From the NCBI GenBank assembly GCA_002448875.1, contig DKAS01000069.1:1-13916 (forward strand): a stretch of DNA of 13,916 nt, in the 5' to 3' direction. A model generated the notes under the pieces. That model was given only the letters and a program-made list of their open reading frames with translations. It had not been told where the DNA came from and did not search any database. Positions 6,383 to 13,916 of the stretch are shown piece by piece; the stretch's first letter is position 1; each line of letters begins with the position of its first letter. The DNA is from Proteobacteria bacterium UBA6920. Lineage in GTDB: Bacteria > Pseudomonadota > Gammaproteobacteria > SG8-11. The position numbers were made by a program, and so were the translations under genes.

Positions 6383-7011
6383 TCCCGCTCCACGATGTCG
6401 AAATCCGGCACGAATTTCTGCCGATAGTTAACGATTTTCAATTCCACCGACTTGGGCGCGTCGCTCTTGTGTACCGTAAAGGTGGTGTTGCCGCGATGGT
6501 CCTTGCCTTTGCCGACTTTGCCTATCATCGATGCTTTCAACTGGTAGTCGCCTGCCGGCAGGTTATTGACCCACAGACGACGGATGCCGCCGGCGCGCAG
6601 TCCGATCAGCGCCTGCTCATTGAATTCGCGGCGGGCGGCGAACTTGCCGTCCATTTCCAGATCCACGGCCTGCAGCTCGAAGCCATCGTCCACGTCGAGG
6701 GAAAGGTAAATGGTCAATTGATTGCCATTGATGGAGAGCACGCCGGAATCGAGCATCGACAGGTCATTGGCCAGCGACAGCACCTCCAGCTTGACCGCCT
6801 GGATGTCAGCGTCCAGCCTGGCCGGGTCGATGCGCTGCGCGCCGTCAGCGTCCGCCGCTGGCTTCGCCGCGGCTGGCGCGGGGGCCGGGGCGGAGCTGGT
6901 TTTTGCCGCCGCGGTGCTCGCCCGGTTTTTATTATCAGCTGCCGCCGCTGCCGCCATCAAACCCAAACAGCCTAAACAGACGACTAACCATTTAGCGGTT
7001 GTGCGGATCAT
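6379..7011 (-). CDS. exported protein of unknown function, first gene of the TPR operon
   Basis: This 210-residue protein has a clear signal peptide (MIRTTAK then a hydrophobic stretch ending in an Ala run near residue 25). A low-complexity Ala/Pro/Lys linker follows at about 30-55. A short helical, possibly coiled-coil segment around DADIQAVKLEVLSLANDLSM leads into a beta-rich C-terminal domain of about 120 residues. The text of that domain (SINGNQLTIYLSLD, LPAGDYQLKASMIG) suggests an Ig-like or transport-associated beta-sandwich, which is only an impression. GAGGGG lies just before the ATG and supports the start. It overlaps the TPR gene by four bases and probably acts with it in the periplasm, the long linker letting the globular part reach a partner. 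I do not recognise a characterised homologue. Confidence 0.82.
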   Translation of the reverse strand: MIRTTAKWLVVCLGCLGLMAAAAAADNKNRASTAAAKTSSAPAPAPAAAKPAADADGAQRIDPARLDADIQAVKLEVLSLANDLSMLDSGVLSINGNQLTIYLSLDVDDGFELQAVDLEMDGKFAARREFNEQALIGLRAGGIRRLWVNNLPAGDYQLKASMIGKVGKGKDHRGNTTFTVHKSDAPKSVELKIVNYRQKFVPDFDIVERE

Positions 7012-7325
7012 GTCACCCCTCTGCCGGAACTACGCAAATTCGTCCTTGTATGTTTCTGTTGGCGCGACCGCTTGCGCATTTATACTAAAAAGCGCCGCGG
7101 TGCTATTCCTGAGCACCATTATGCAGATATTCCGCTCTTTATCCAGCAATTTATCCCGCGTCCGGTTTTTACCTGCTTGAATAATAAAGTTTTTATATGG
7201 TTGCATCGGAATTGCGCCGAGTATGCAAACCCGGTATCCGAATTATGGAAAATTGCATGCGCCCCCCTGCATCCGCGGATTGATTTAGGGTAGTATGCCG
7301 CGTTTGGCCGCCAGTGGAACAAGGG
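7012..7325. other. divergent intergenic region upstream of the TPR operon and the ZIP gene
   Basis: This stretch separates the minus-strand exported-protein operon from the plus-strand transporter and must hold promoters for both. No convincing -35/-10 pair was found on either strand. The notable content is three TTGCAT/ATGCAA copies: an imperfect inverted pair GGTTGCAT (7199-7206) and ATGCAAACC (7223-7231), with CGG/CCG pairing inside it, and a further TTGCAT at 7253-7258. These could be an operator. Confidence 0.55.
7199..7231. repeat. imperfect inverted repeat with TTGCAT core
   Basis: GGTTGCAT and ATGCAAACC pair with one bulged base. Inside them CGG and CCG also pair around a 7-base loop. 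It lies about 95-127 bases before the likely ZIP start. It could be an operator or a leader hairpin; no binding protein can be named. Confidence 0.4.
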
Positions 7326-8114
7326 ATGAGTTTACTCTTCTGGATCATAGTGTTCAGTCTATTGGGTGGCGCGTTCAGTGTGCTGATGGCGGCGCTGGTC
7401 CTGTTGTTTCCGCGTCATGTGCATGCGCGCATGCTGCCGCCGATGCTCAGCTTCGCCATCGGTACCCTGCTGGGGGGCGCGTTCCTGGCCTTGATCCCCC
7501 ACGCCCTGCAGTCGCCGGCGGTGCACGATTTCCACGATGTTACCTTCACCATTCTGCTGGGTATCCTGGCGTTTTTCCTGCTGGAGAAAATGGTGTTGTG
7601 GCGGCATTGCCATATCGAGCACTGCGATGCGCACGGCGTGGAGCATGCGCACGGCGACCGGCCGATCGACGCCAGCGGTATCCTGATCATCATCGGCGAC
7701 GGCCTGCACAACTTCGTTGACGGGGTGCTGATCACCGCGGCATTTCTCAGTGATTTTCATCTGGGCATCATCACCAGCATCGCTATTGCCGCCCACGAAG
7801 TGCCGCAGGAGGTGGGGGATTTCATCGTGCTGCTGCAAAGCGGCATGCGCCGACTGCAGGCGTTGTGGTGGAATCTGGTGTCCAGCTTCACTTCCGTGCT
7901 GGGCGCGGTGCTGGCCTACTTTACCCTGAGCGCGGCGGATCGCATCGTGCCCTATGTGCTGGCAGTGGCGGCCGCCAGTTTCATTTATATCGCGGTGGCG
8001 GATCTCATTCCCGGCCTGCACAAATCCCCGCAGCCGCGCGCCACCGCCCAGCAGCTGCTGCTGATTTCCTGCGGCGTGCTGCTGGTGTTCGTCGGCCATC
8101 TGGCGGCGCACTGA
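7326..8114 (+). CDS. ZIP-family metal ion transporter
   Basis: ZIP proteins carry divalent metals (Zn, Fe, Mn) into the cytoplasm through the inner membrane. From the ATG at 7326 the protein has 262 residues and about seven to eight hydrophobic segments. It has the two signature helices: GDGLHNFVDG at 124-133 (His128, Asn129, Asp132) and HEVPQE at 157-162, which together form the binuclear metal site. The cytoplasmic loop at 94-109 has His94, Cys95, His96, His99, Cys100, His103, His107 and His109, the usual metal-binding variable loop. These features resemble the LIV-1-like branch more than E. coli ZupT. A GTG at 7314 would add four residues, but MSLLFW is a typical ZIP start and GGA at 7316-7318 is better spaced for the ATG. 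It is convergent with tesA, 13 bases apart. The metal cannot be told from the sequence. Confidence 0.92.
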   Translation: MSLLFWIIVFSLLGGAFSVLMAALVLLFPRHVHARMLPPMLSFAIGTLLGGAFLALIPHALQSPAVHDFHDVTFTILLGILAFFLLEKMVLWRHCHIEHCDAHGVEHAHGDRPIDASGILIIIGDGLHNFVDGVLITAAFLSDFHLGIITSIAIAAHEVPQEVGDFIVLLQSGMRRLQALWWNLVSSFTSVLGAVLAYFTLSAADRIVPYVLAVAAASFIYIAVADLIPGLHKSPQPRATAQQLLLISCGVLLVFVGHLAAH

Positions 8115-8127
8115 AGGCGCCCGGCGC

Positions 8128-8781
8128 TCAACCGCCGCGCGGCGGCGCCAGCAGTTTCTCCAGCACCGGCCAGACATTATCCAGAATCAGAGGCTGCGCC
8201 TCCGCTTTGGGATGAATACCGTCATCCTGGATCAGTTCCATGCGGGTGGCGATGCCCTGCAGCAGGAAGGGCAGGTAGGCGGTCCGGTGGCGTCGCGCCA
8301 GAGTTCCGTAAACGGTGAAAAATTCGCCGACATAGTCGGGGCCGTAATTGGGCGGCAGCATCATGCCGACCAGCAGCACTTGCGCTCCCGTGCGCTGGCT
8401 GGCGACAATGATGGCGGACAGGTTTTTCTCCATGTCGCCCAGCGGCAAACCGCGCAGCCCATCGTTGCCTCCCAGCTCGATGATGACGATCGCCGGTCGC
8501 TGCGCCGCCAGCGCCTGGGCAATGCGGTTGCGCCCGCCCAGGCTGGTGTCGCCGCTGATGCTGGCGTTGACCACGCGGTAATCCGGGTGATTCTGGCGCA
8601 ACTTTTGTTGCAGCAAATTGACCCATCCGGCATCCTGGTTGATGCCGAAGCCGGCGCTGAGGCTGTCGCCGAACACCAGAATGGTCTTTGCCGTTGTCGG
8701 AGTGTTACCGGCGGCGGCCGGCGGCACACCGGCCAGGGCGGCAAGGATCAGAACAACGAAATATTTACTGATGGCCAACAT
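8128..8781 (-). CDS. tesA: periplasmic GDSL esterase, thioesterase I / lysophospholipase L1
   Basis: TesA is a periplasmic SGNH hydrolase acting on acyl thioesters, esters and lysophospholipids. The 217-residue protein has a signal peptide ending about PAAAG (25) and all SGNH blocks: FGDSLSAGFG with nucleophile Ser40, SGDTS with Gly77, GGNDGLRG with Asn106, and DDGIHP with Asp187 and His190. The length fits E. coli TesA (about 208 residues). A longer reading frame starts upstream at 8988, but it only mirrors the ybbA gene, and the signal peptide fixes the start at MLAISK. A Shine-Dalgarno sequence is weak (AAGGA is 14 bases away). Its start codon shares two bases with that of the divergent ybbA gene, and the tesA / ybbA neighbourhood is the same as in E. 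coli. Confidence 0.95.
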   Translation of the reverse strand: MLAISKYFVVLILAALAGVPPAAAGNTPTTAKTILVFGDSLSAGFGINQDAGWVNLLQQKLRQNHPDYRVVNASISGDTSLGGRNRIAQALAAQRPAIVIIELGGNDGLRGLPLGDMEKNLSAIIVASQRTGAQVLLVGMMLPPNYGPDYVGEFFTVYGTLARRHRTAYLPFLLQGIATRMELIQDDGIHPKAEAQPLILDNVWPVLEKLLAPPRGG

Positions 8782-9472
8782 GACTGACTCTATCGTCCTT
8801 TCCATCGACAAATTGCGTAAACAGGTGCCCAGCACCGACAGCGAGAATGCCGCGCCGCTGGTCATTCTCCAGGATATCAGTTTTACCATTGCCCGTGGTG
8901 ACACGGTGGCGATCGTCGGTCCTTCCGGTTCGGGCAAGTCCACGCTGCTGGGTCTGCTGGCGGGGCTGGATGATCCGACCGCGGGCAAGGTCTGGATCGA
9001 CGGCGTCGATCTGTTCGCTCTGAACGAGGATGCACGCGCGCGCCTGCGCGGCGAGAAGCTGGGATTCGTTTTTCAATCCTTCCAGTTGCTGCCGAATCTG
9101 ACGGCGTTGGAAAATGTCATGCTGCCACTGGAAATCAGCGGCGCCCGGGACGCCGCCACCATCGCCCGCGGCGTGCTCGGCCGGGTGGGGCTGGACAAGC
9201 GCCTGCAGCACTATCCGCGCCATTTGTCCGGCGGCGAGCAGCAGCGGGTGGCCATTGCCCGCGCCTTCGCGCCCAATCCCCGGCTGCTGCTGGCGGACGA
9301 ACCTACCGGCAACCTGGATCATCAGACCGGCGAAACCGTCATTGATCTGCTGTTTCAGCTCAATCGTGAACAGGGCGCGACCCTGGTGCTGGTCACCCAT
9401 GACGACGCCCTGGCCAGGCGTTGCCGGCGCCGCCTGGAACTCAATGGCGGCGCGCTGTCGATCAGCGGTTGA
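8780..9472 (+). CDS. ybbA: ABC transporter ATPase YbbA (LolD-like)
   Basis: This is the ATP-hydrolysing subunit of the YbbAP transporter, related to LolD and MacB. From the ATG at 8780 it has 230 residues. It carries Walker [10 protein letters not shown] (47-55), a Q-loop Gln99 in FQSF, signature LSGGEQQ (149-155), Walker B LLLADEP with Asp173/Glu174, and H-loop His207. The sequence agrees closely with E. coli YbbA (for example DEPTGNLD and [13 protein letters not shown]). An in-frame ATG at 8771 (MANM) is possible, and the open frame runs further upstream only as the antisense of tesA. No good Shine-Dalgarno sequence precedes either ATG. The gene is divergent from tesA and followed after 6 bases by ybbP. 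It is an intact ATPase; the transported substrate is unknown. Confidence 0.94.
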   Translation: MTDSIVLSIDKLRKQVPSTDSENAAPLVILQDISFTIARGDTVAIVGPSGSGKSTLLGLLAGLDDPTAGKVWIDGVDLFALNEDARARLRGEKLGFVFQSFQLLPNLTALENVMLPLEISGARDAATIARGVLGRVGLDKRLQHYPRHLSGGEQQRVAIARAFAPNPRLLLADEPTGNLDHQTGETVIDLLFQLNREQGATLVLVTHDDALARRCRRRLELNGGALSISG

Positions 9473-9478
9473 GATGGT

Positions 9479-11971
9479 ATGAAGCGGCTGTCCTTTTCCC
9501 TGCGCATGTTTCGCCGCGATATCCGTTCCGGCGAGCTGCGGGTGCTGCTGGCGGCGCTGACCGTGGCCGTGGCCAGCGTTACTTCCGTGGGTTTTTTCAT
9601 CGATCGCGTGCAGGGGGCGTTGCGCTGGCAGGCCAATGAGCTGCTGGCGGCGGACCTGGTGATCTCCGCGGATCATCCCCTGCCGGCCGCTTATGCGGAG
9701 CAGGCACGGACGGCGCGCCTGGAAACGGCGCGGGTCTACCAGTTCCGCACCATGCTGTTCGCCGGCGGCGATAACACCCTGGCGGAGCTCAAAGCGGTGG
9801 ATGCCGGTTACCCCTTGCGCGGCAAACTGAAAATCGCCGATCAACCGCTGGCGCCGGAGCGCGAGGTCCAGGCCATGCCGGAGCGCGGCAGCGTCTGGGT
9901 GGAGGAAGATCTGCTGCGGCGCCTGCATCTGCAGGTGGGCGACACGCTGACCGTGGGGGCGCAGGCGCTGCGTATCACCCATATCATCACCTACGAGCCG
10001 GATCGCGGCGGCGGCTTTTTCAGTATCGCGCCCCGGGTCATGCTCAACAGCGAGGATCTGGCGGCGACCCGTCTGATTCAGGAAGGCAGCCGGGTCAATT
10101 ACTTTCTGCTGCTGGCCGGCGGTGGCGACCGGGTGGCGCGCTATCAGCAGGCCATCAGTAAAGTCCTGCAACGGGGTGAGCGCCTGATCGATGTCAGTGA
10201 TTCCCGCCAGGAGGTGAAGGAGGCGCTGGATCGTTCCAATCAGTTTCTCGGCCTGGCGGCTCTGGTCAGCGTGATGCTGGCCGGGGTGGCGGTGGCGATG
10301 GCGGCACGCCGTCATGTCAGCCGGCACCTGGACAATTGCGCCATCATGCGCTGCGTCGGCGCGCGCCAGGCCGATATCACCCGGGTCTATACCTACGAGA
10401 TGCTGTGGCTGGGCCTGCTGGCATCCGCCGCCGGTTGCGCCGGCGGCTACCTGGCACATCTGGGTCTGGTCGAGCTGCTGTCGCTGCTGTTCGTGGCCAA
10501 GCTGCCGGCGGCTGGCATCATGCCGGTGGTTTACGGTTTGTTCACCGGTCTGGTGGCCTTGCTGGGCTTCGCTCTGCCGCCGCTGCTGCACCTGCGCAAT
10601 GTGCCGACCCTGCGGGTGTTGCGCCGCGAACTGGGCGCGCTGCGGGCGCCGACCCTGTCGGTGCATGCGCTGGCCATCACCTGCATGGCGGCCCTGTTGC
10701 TGCTGCAGGCCCGGGATCTGCGTCTGGGCCTGTATGTGCTGGGGGGGCTGGCCGCTACCATCGGCGTGCTGGTGGCGATGGCGGTGCTGCTGGTGCGACT
10801 GGTGAAGAAAATCAGCCACGGCGGCGGCGCCGCCTGGCGCTTCGGCATCGCCAACGTAGCGCGCCGCTCGCGCGCCAGCGTCATTCAGGTGCTGGCCTTC
10901 GGCGTGGGCATCATGGCGCTGATGCTGCTGGCCCTGGTGCGCAATGAGTTGCTGGTCGGCTGGCAGCAGCGCCTGCCGCCGGACACGCCCAATCGTTTCA
11001 TCATCAATATGCAACAGGATCAGTTGCCGGGATTACAGCAGTTTTTCGCCACCAACGGCCTGGCGAGCCCGCAAACCCATCCCATGGTGCGCGGGCGGCT
11101 GGTGGCGATCAACGGCAAGCCCGTGACCGCGGATGCGTACGAGGATGCGCGCACCAAGCGCCTGGTGGAACGCGAATTCAATATGTCCTGGGCACGGGAG
11201 CTGCAGGAGGATAATCAGGTGCAGGCGGGCCAGTGGTGGCGCGATGGTGATTCGACGCCGCAGTTTTCCCTGGAGGAGGGCATCGCCCGCAACATCGGCG
11301 TCAAGGTCGGGGACGTGTTGACTTACAATATCGCCGGTGCCACCCTGGAGGCGCCGGTCACCAGCCTGCGCAAGGTGCAATGGGATTCGTTTCGCGCCAA
11401 TTTTTTCCTGCTGACGCCGCCTGGGATGCTGGAGCCTTACGCCGCGACCTACATCACCAGCTTTTACCTGCCGGATGCGCAGTTGCCGCTGCTGGGGCGG
11501 CTGGTGCGGGAATTTCCCAATTTCACCATCATCGATGTTTCCGCCGTCATGGATAAAGTGCGCGGCATCGTCAGCCGGGTGACCGATGCCGTGGAGTATG
11601 TTTTTCTATTCACTCTGGCGGCGGGGCTGATGGTGTTGTACGCGGCGATCCAGGCCAGCCATGACGAGCGGGTGAAGGAGGGGGCCATCATGCGCACCCT
11701 GGGGGCGGGTCGGCGCCGCCTGGTCAGCGGTCTGATCGCGGAGTTCTTCACCATCGGTACCCTGGCCGGAGGGGTCGCTGCCCTGGCGGCCAGTCTCATC
11801 AGTTACGTGGTGGCGGATCACGTGCTGCATATTCCCTTTCATCTCAACGGCTGGATCTGGCTGTGGGGGCTGCTGGGCGGCGGCGCCGGCGTGGGTCTGG
11901 CCGGGTATCTGGGGACTCGTTCCCTGCTTAACCGGCCGCCCCTGCAAACCCTGCGCAGGTTGGATGGCTGA
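9479..11971 (+). CDS. ybbP: FtsX-family permease YbbP
   Basis: This is the inner-membrane partner of YbbA, 830 residues against about 804 for E. coli YbbP. A first membrane helix lies at about 21-40, and a large periplasmic domain follows to about 250. Then come helices near 257-279, 306-340 and 348-370, more around 395-445 and 470-495, a second periplasmic region to about 700, and three C-terminal helices between about 705 and 820. This is the duplicated FtsX pattern. Cytoplasmic coupling motifs such as MRCVGARQADI (about 289-299) and MRTLGAGRRRL near 738 fit FtsX-type permeases, which act as mechanotransmitters rather than classic channels. The start follows ybbA by 6 bases, so the genes form one operon, and the GAG in the gap is only a weak ribosome site. 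A role in lipid or lipoprotein handling is inferred from the family, not shown. Confidence 0.92.
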   Translation: MKRLSFSLRMFRRDIRSGELRVLLAALTVAVASVTSVGFFIDRVQGALRWQANELLAADLVISADHPLPAAYAEQARTARLETARVYQFRTMLFAGGDNTLAELKAVDAGYPLRGKLKIADQPLAPEREVQAMPERGSVWVEEDLLRRLHLQVGDTLTVGAQALRITHIITYEPDRGGGFFSIAPRVMLNSEDLAATRLIQEGSRVNYFLLLAGGGDRVARYQQAISKVLQRGERLIDVSDSRQEVKEALDRSNQFLGLAALVSVMLAGVAVAMAARRHVSRHLDNCAIMRCVGARQADITRVYTYEMLWLGLLASAAGCAGGYLAHLGLVELLSLLFVAKLPAAGIMPVVYGLFTGLVALLGFALPPLLHLRNVPTLRVLRRELGALRAPTLSVHALAITCMAALLLLQARDLRLGLYVLGGLAATIGVLVAMAVLLVRLVKKISHGGGAAWRFGIANVARRSRASVIQVLAFGVGIMALMLLALVRNELLVGWQQRLPPDTPNRFIINMQQDQLPGLQQFFATNGLASPQTHPMVRGRLVAINGKPVTADAYEDARTKRLVEREFNMSWARELQEDNQVQAGQWWRDGDSTPQFSLEEGIARNIGVKVGDVLTYNIAGATLEAPVTSLRKVQWDSFRANFFLLTPPGMLEPYAATYITSFYLPDAQLPLLGRLVREFPNFTIIDVSAVMDKVRGIVSRVTDAVEYVFLFTLAAGLMVLYAAIQASHDERVKEGAIMRTLGAGRRRLVSGLIAEFFTIGTLAGGVAALAASLISYVVADHVLHIPFHLNGWIWLWGLLGGGAGVGLAGYLGTRSLLNRPPLQTLRRLDG

Positions 11972-12083
11972 GCCGGAAAAATTCTCGCTTTTGGTAATAC
12001 TTCTATTGTAATCAATGTGTTGCCTTGAGAAATAAATCCCTTTCCGGGCTGTAATTTTTTGCATGCCGCGGCCGACAACCTGA

Positions 12084-12108
12084 TAGCCCCTGTATCCATG
12101 AGGGGCTA
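12084..12108 (+). promoter_or_regulatory. leader hairpin before the histidine kinase gene
   Basis: TAGCCCCT (12084-12091) and AGGGGCTA (12101-12108) form a perfect 8-bp inverted repeat around a 9-base loop, 26 bases before the GTG start. No U-tract follows, so it is not an intrinsic terminator. It may be an operator or an mRNA structure near the ribosome site. Confidence 0.5.
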
Positions 12109-12121
12109 ACACAGCTTCCGC

Positions 12122-12125
12122 GAGG
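12122..12125 (+). promoter_or_regulatory. ribosome binding site deciding the GTG start
   Basis: GAGG lies 9 bases before GTG at 12135. In-frame stop TGA at 12099-12101 bars a longer reading frame, so the start must be within about 30 bases upstream or later, and this is the best fit. Confidence 0.65.
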
Positions 12126-12134
12126 TTCCTCGTC

Positions 12135-13916
12135 GTGCACGGCACACCACCAGATCACAGATCCGCTGCTCCCGGCATTGCCGACGCGGTATATCAGGAG
12201 CTGGTCAACCTATTGTATAAACAGGCCCTTACCGCCCTGTTTGCCGGTCTGGCCGCGGCCTTTGGCGTATTAATGGCATTATGGGGCTGGATCGGCCGGC
12301 CTTACCTGCTGGCCTGGTTTGCCAGCGTCATTGCCTGCAATGTCTACCTGGCGGCGCTGATGGTGCTGTACCGCTACCGGCCGGCGACCCGGAAAAGCGT
12401 GCGGCGCTACGACCGCTGGTACAATCTGCAGGCGATCCTGCACGGCAGCGCCTGGGGCTCGCTGGTTCCCCTGGCGTACGCCTCCGGCTCGGACCTGCTG
12501 CTGGCGTTCAGTGTCATTATCGTGGTCGGCATGACCTCGGGTTCGGTGATCGCCACCGGTTCGGTGTACCGCATCTTCGTCAGCTATATCCTGCCCTGCC
12601 TGCTGCCGGCGATCGTGGTTCTGCTGTTCCTCAATCAAGGCGCGATCTGGACCATCACCGGTACCCTGCTGATTGTTTATACGCTGTGTATCTTCGTCAT
12701 CGGCTTCGGCTACTACCGCTCGGTGCACGATTCCTTCCGCCTGCGCTACGAAAATTCGGAACTGGTGAGCAACCTGCTGGCGGAAAAGAAGCGTTCACAG
12801 GAAACCCTGGTCCGGCTGGAGCAGGAGATCGGCGTGCGCAGGGAAGCCGAGCAGCGCATCACCCGGGCGATGGAAAAGGCGGAGGCGGCCAATACCGCCA
12901 AGTCGCGCTTCCTGGCCAATATGAGCCACGAAATACGCACGCCGATGACGGCGATCATGGGCTTCGCCGAAATGCTCAAGGAGCAGCGCGACGACTGGCA
13001 GGTATGCGAACACCACGCGGATGCCATCGTGCGCAACGGCAAGCATCTGCTGCACATCATCAATGACATTCTGGATTTTTCCAAGATAGAGGCCGAGCGC
13101 CTGGAAATGGAACGCCTGCCGGTCGAACTGCTCGGTCTGCTGGAGGATGTGCGCACCACGTTTGCCCAGCAGGCGGCGGACAAGGGGGTGGCGTTCCTGA
13201 TCGACCGCCGTTTTCCGCTGCCGCGCCAGGTGTTCACCGATCCCACGCGCATGAAACAGATTCTGTTCAATTTGGTGAACAACGCGATCAAGTTTACCGC
13301 CAGCGGTTTTGTCCGTATTACGGTGGAGTATGAACGGGCCAGCAGCCGGCTGAGCATCGCCATCGAGGACAGCGGCGTCGGCATGGCGCCGGCGGAACTG
13401 GAAAAATTGTTTAAACCCTTTACCCAGGCCGATGTGTCTACCACCCGGCGTTTCGGCGGTACCGGCCTGGGGCTGGCAATTTCGCGCCGCCTGGCGGAAT
13501 TACTCGGCGGCACCCTGGAGGTAAGCAGCGTCAAGGGGGCGGGCAGCCGCTTCATTCTGACGATGAAATCCGGGGTGCGTTCCGATCTGGAACTGTTGCA
13601 GCAGGCGGAGGACACGCCTGTCGCCGATGCGCGGCCGACCGGCCTCAGTACCGCGCTGGGCGGCAGGGTGCTGGTGGTGGAAGACAATGCGGATATCCAG
13701 TCGCTGATTTCCTGCTATCTGGCCAAATGGGGCGTAAACATGCTGCTTGCCGGCAACGGCGAACAGGCGCTGGCGATATTGCGTGAGCAGGCGGTGGATC
13801 TGGTGCTGATGGACATGCAGATGCCGCAGATGGACGGTATCAGTGCCGTCAGGTTGCTGCGCCAGCTAGGCTATCAGCGGCCGATCATCGCCCTCACCGC
13901 CAATCAGGCCAGTGAC
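12135..13916 (+). CDS. membrane hybrid sensor histidine kinase, 3' partial
   Basis: 594 residues are seen, and the frame runs off the window. The first about 195 residues hold six membrane helices (about 31-51, 57-79, 98-116, 121-141, 146-166, 170-193), with no large periplasmic domain, so the signal is probably sensed in or near the membrane. A coiled coil (about 200-255) leads to the HisKA domain with NMSHEIRTPMT and the phospho-acceptor His265. The HATPase_c domain follows with N-box Asn383 (NLVNNAIKFT), EDSGVGM, the F-box LFKPFTQ and G-box RRFGGTGLGLA. A receiver domain begins at about 511 with Glu516-Asp517 (VVEDN) and phospho-acceptor Asp560 (LMDMQMPQMDG). The window ends before its conserved Lys. 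A GTG start at 12135 is supported by GAGG. Kinases of this type pass phosphate to a receiver and on to an Hpt protein. Nothing links it firmly to other genes here. Confidence 0.92.
   Translation, partial: MHGTPPDHRSAAPGIADAVYQELVNLLYKQALTALFAGLAAAFGVLMALWGWIGRPYLLAWFASVIACNVYLAALMVLYRYRPATRKSVRRYDRWYNLQAILHGSAWGSLVPLAYASGSDLLLAFSVIIVVGMTSGSVIATGSVYRIFVSYILPCLLPAIVVLLFLNQGAIWTITGTLLIVYTLCIFVIGFGYYRSVHDSFRLRYENSELVSNLLAEKKRSQETLVRLEQEIGVRREAEQRITRAMEKAEAANTAKSRFLANMSHEIRTPMTAIMGFAEMLKEQRDDWQVCEHHADAIVRNGKHLLHIINDILDFSKIEAERLEMERLPVELLGLLEDVRTTFAQQAADKGVAFLIDRRFPLPRQVFTDPTRMKQILFNLVNNAIKFTASGFVRITVEYERASSRLSIAIEDSGVGMAPAELEKLFKPFTQADVSTTRRFGGTGLGLAISRRLAELLGGTLEVSSVKGAGSRFILTMKSGVRSDLELLQQAEDTPVADARPTGLSTALGGRVLVVEDNADIQSLISCYLAKWGVNMLLAGNGEQALAILREQAVDLVLMDMQMPQMDGISAVRLLRQLGYQRPIIALTANQASD

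Noticed and set aside
8132..8145. 14-base perfect palindrome CCGCCGCGCGGCGG as a terminator between the ZIP gene and tesA
   Set aside because: It lies within the tesA coding end, has no loop or U-tract, and short GC palindromes are common in this base composition.
8782..8988. N-terminal extension of tesA
   Set aside because: The extension is the antisense of ybbA and would put a hydrophilic stretch before the signal peptide, so the start at 8781 is preferred.
8765..11014. 749-residue minus-strand open frame
   Set aside because: It is very rich in Gln, His and Arg, as expected for the shadow of a GC-rich gene, and lies over ybbA and ybbP, which are clearly real.
12281..13066. 261-residue plus-strand open frame
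   Set aside because: It is a shifted frame inside the histidine kinase gene; the kinase motifs are all in the frame starting at 12135.

Overview
The window looks like the chromosome of a GC-rich gammaproteobacterium. Three things point that way: a ChpA/PilL-type chemotaxis protein of the type IV pilus system, an IscU very close to the enterobacterial protein, and the tesA / ybbA-ybbP divergent arrangement known from E. coli. No mobile element, tRNA, rRNA or CRISPR array was found.

Layout. (1) At the left edge is a large plus-strand Hpt protein that aligns with the N-terminal part of ChpA but stops right after a canonical Hpt domain, with no kinase, CheW or receiver part. It is open at the window edge. 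A small plus-strand lipoprotein follows, and its 3' end overlaps the convergent gene for a sugar-nucleotidyltransferase-like protein. (2) A minus-strand iscR-iscU pair comes next. The IscR-like regulator keeps the Rrf2 helix-turn-helix but has lost all Fe-S ligands, and iscS, iscA, hscBA and fdx are not beside it. An intrinsic terminator follows iscU. A sigma70-type promoter overlapped by a perfect 8+8 dyad precedes iscR. (3) About 440 bases of non-coding DNA follow, AT-rich on the iscR side and GC-rich with hairpins and G-runs on the other. (4) A minus-strand operon encodes two exported proteins of unknown function, a 210-aa protein and a 486-aa TPR protein, coupled by an ATGA overlap. (5) A divergent ZIP-family metal transporter lies on the plus strand, convergent with tesA. 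(6) tesA is divergent from the ABC transporter pair ybbA-ybbP, and the tesA and ybbA start codons share bases. (7) At the right edge is a membrane hybrid histidine kinase with a GTG start. It is cut by the window end inside its receiver domain.

How the parts relate. The kinase and the Hpt protein are both phosphorelay components, but they are about 10 kb apart and nothing shows that they work together. iscR and iscU form a small Fe-S unit. The two exported proteins probably form one envelope module. TesA (periplasmic GDSL hydrolase) and YbbAP (LolCDE/MacB-like ABC system without an obvious substrate) are a conserved neighbourhood pair. The most unusual content is the ligand-less IscR with its promoter dyad beside an isolated iscU, the short ChpA-like protein, the uncharacterised TPR operon and the structured intergenic region between them.
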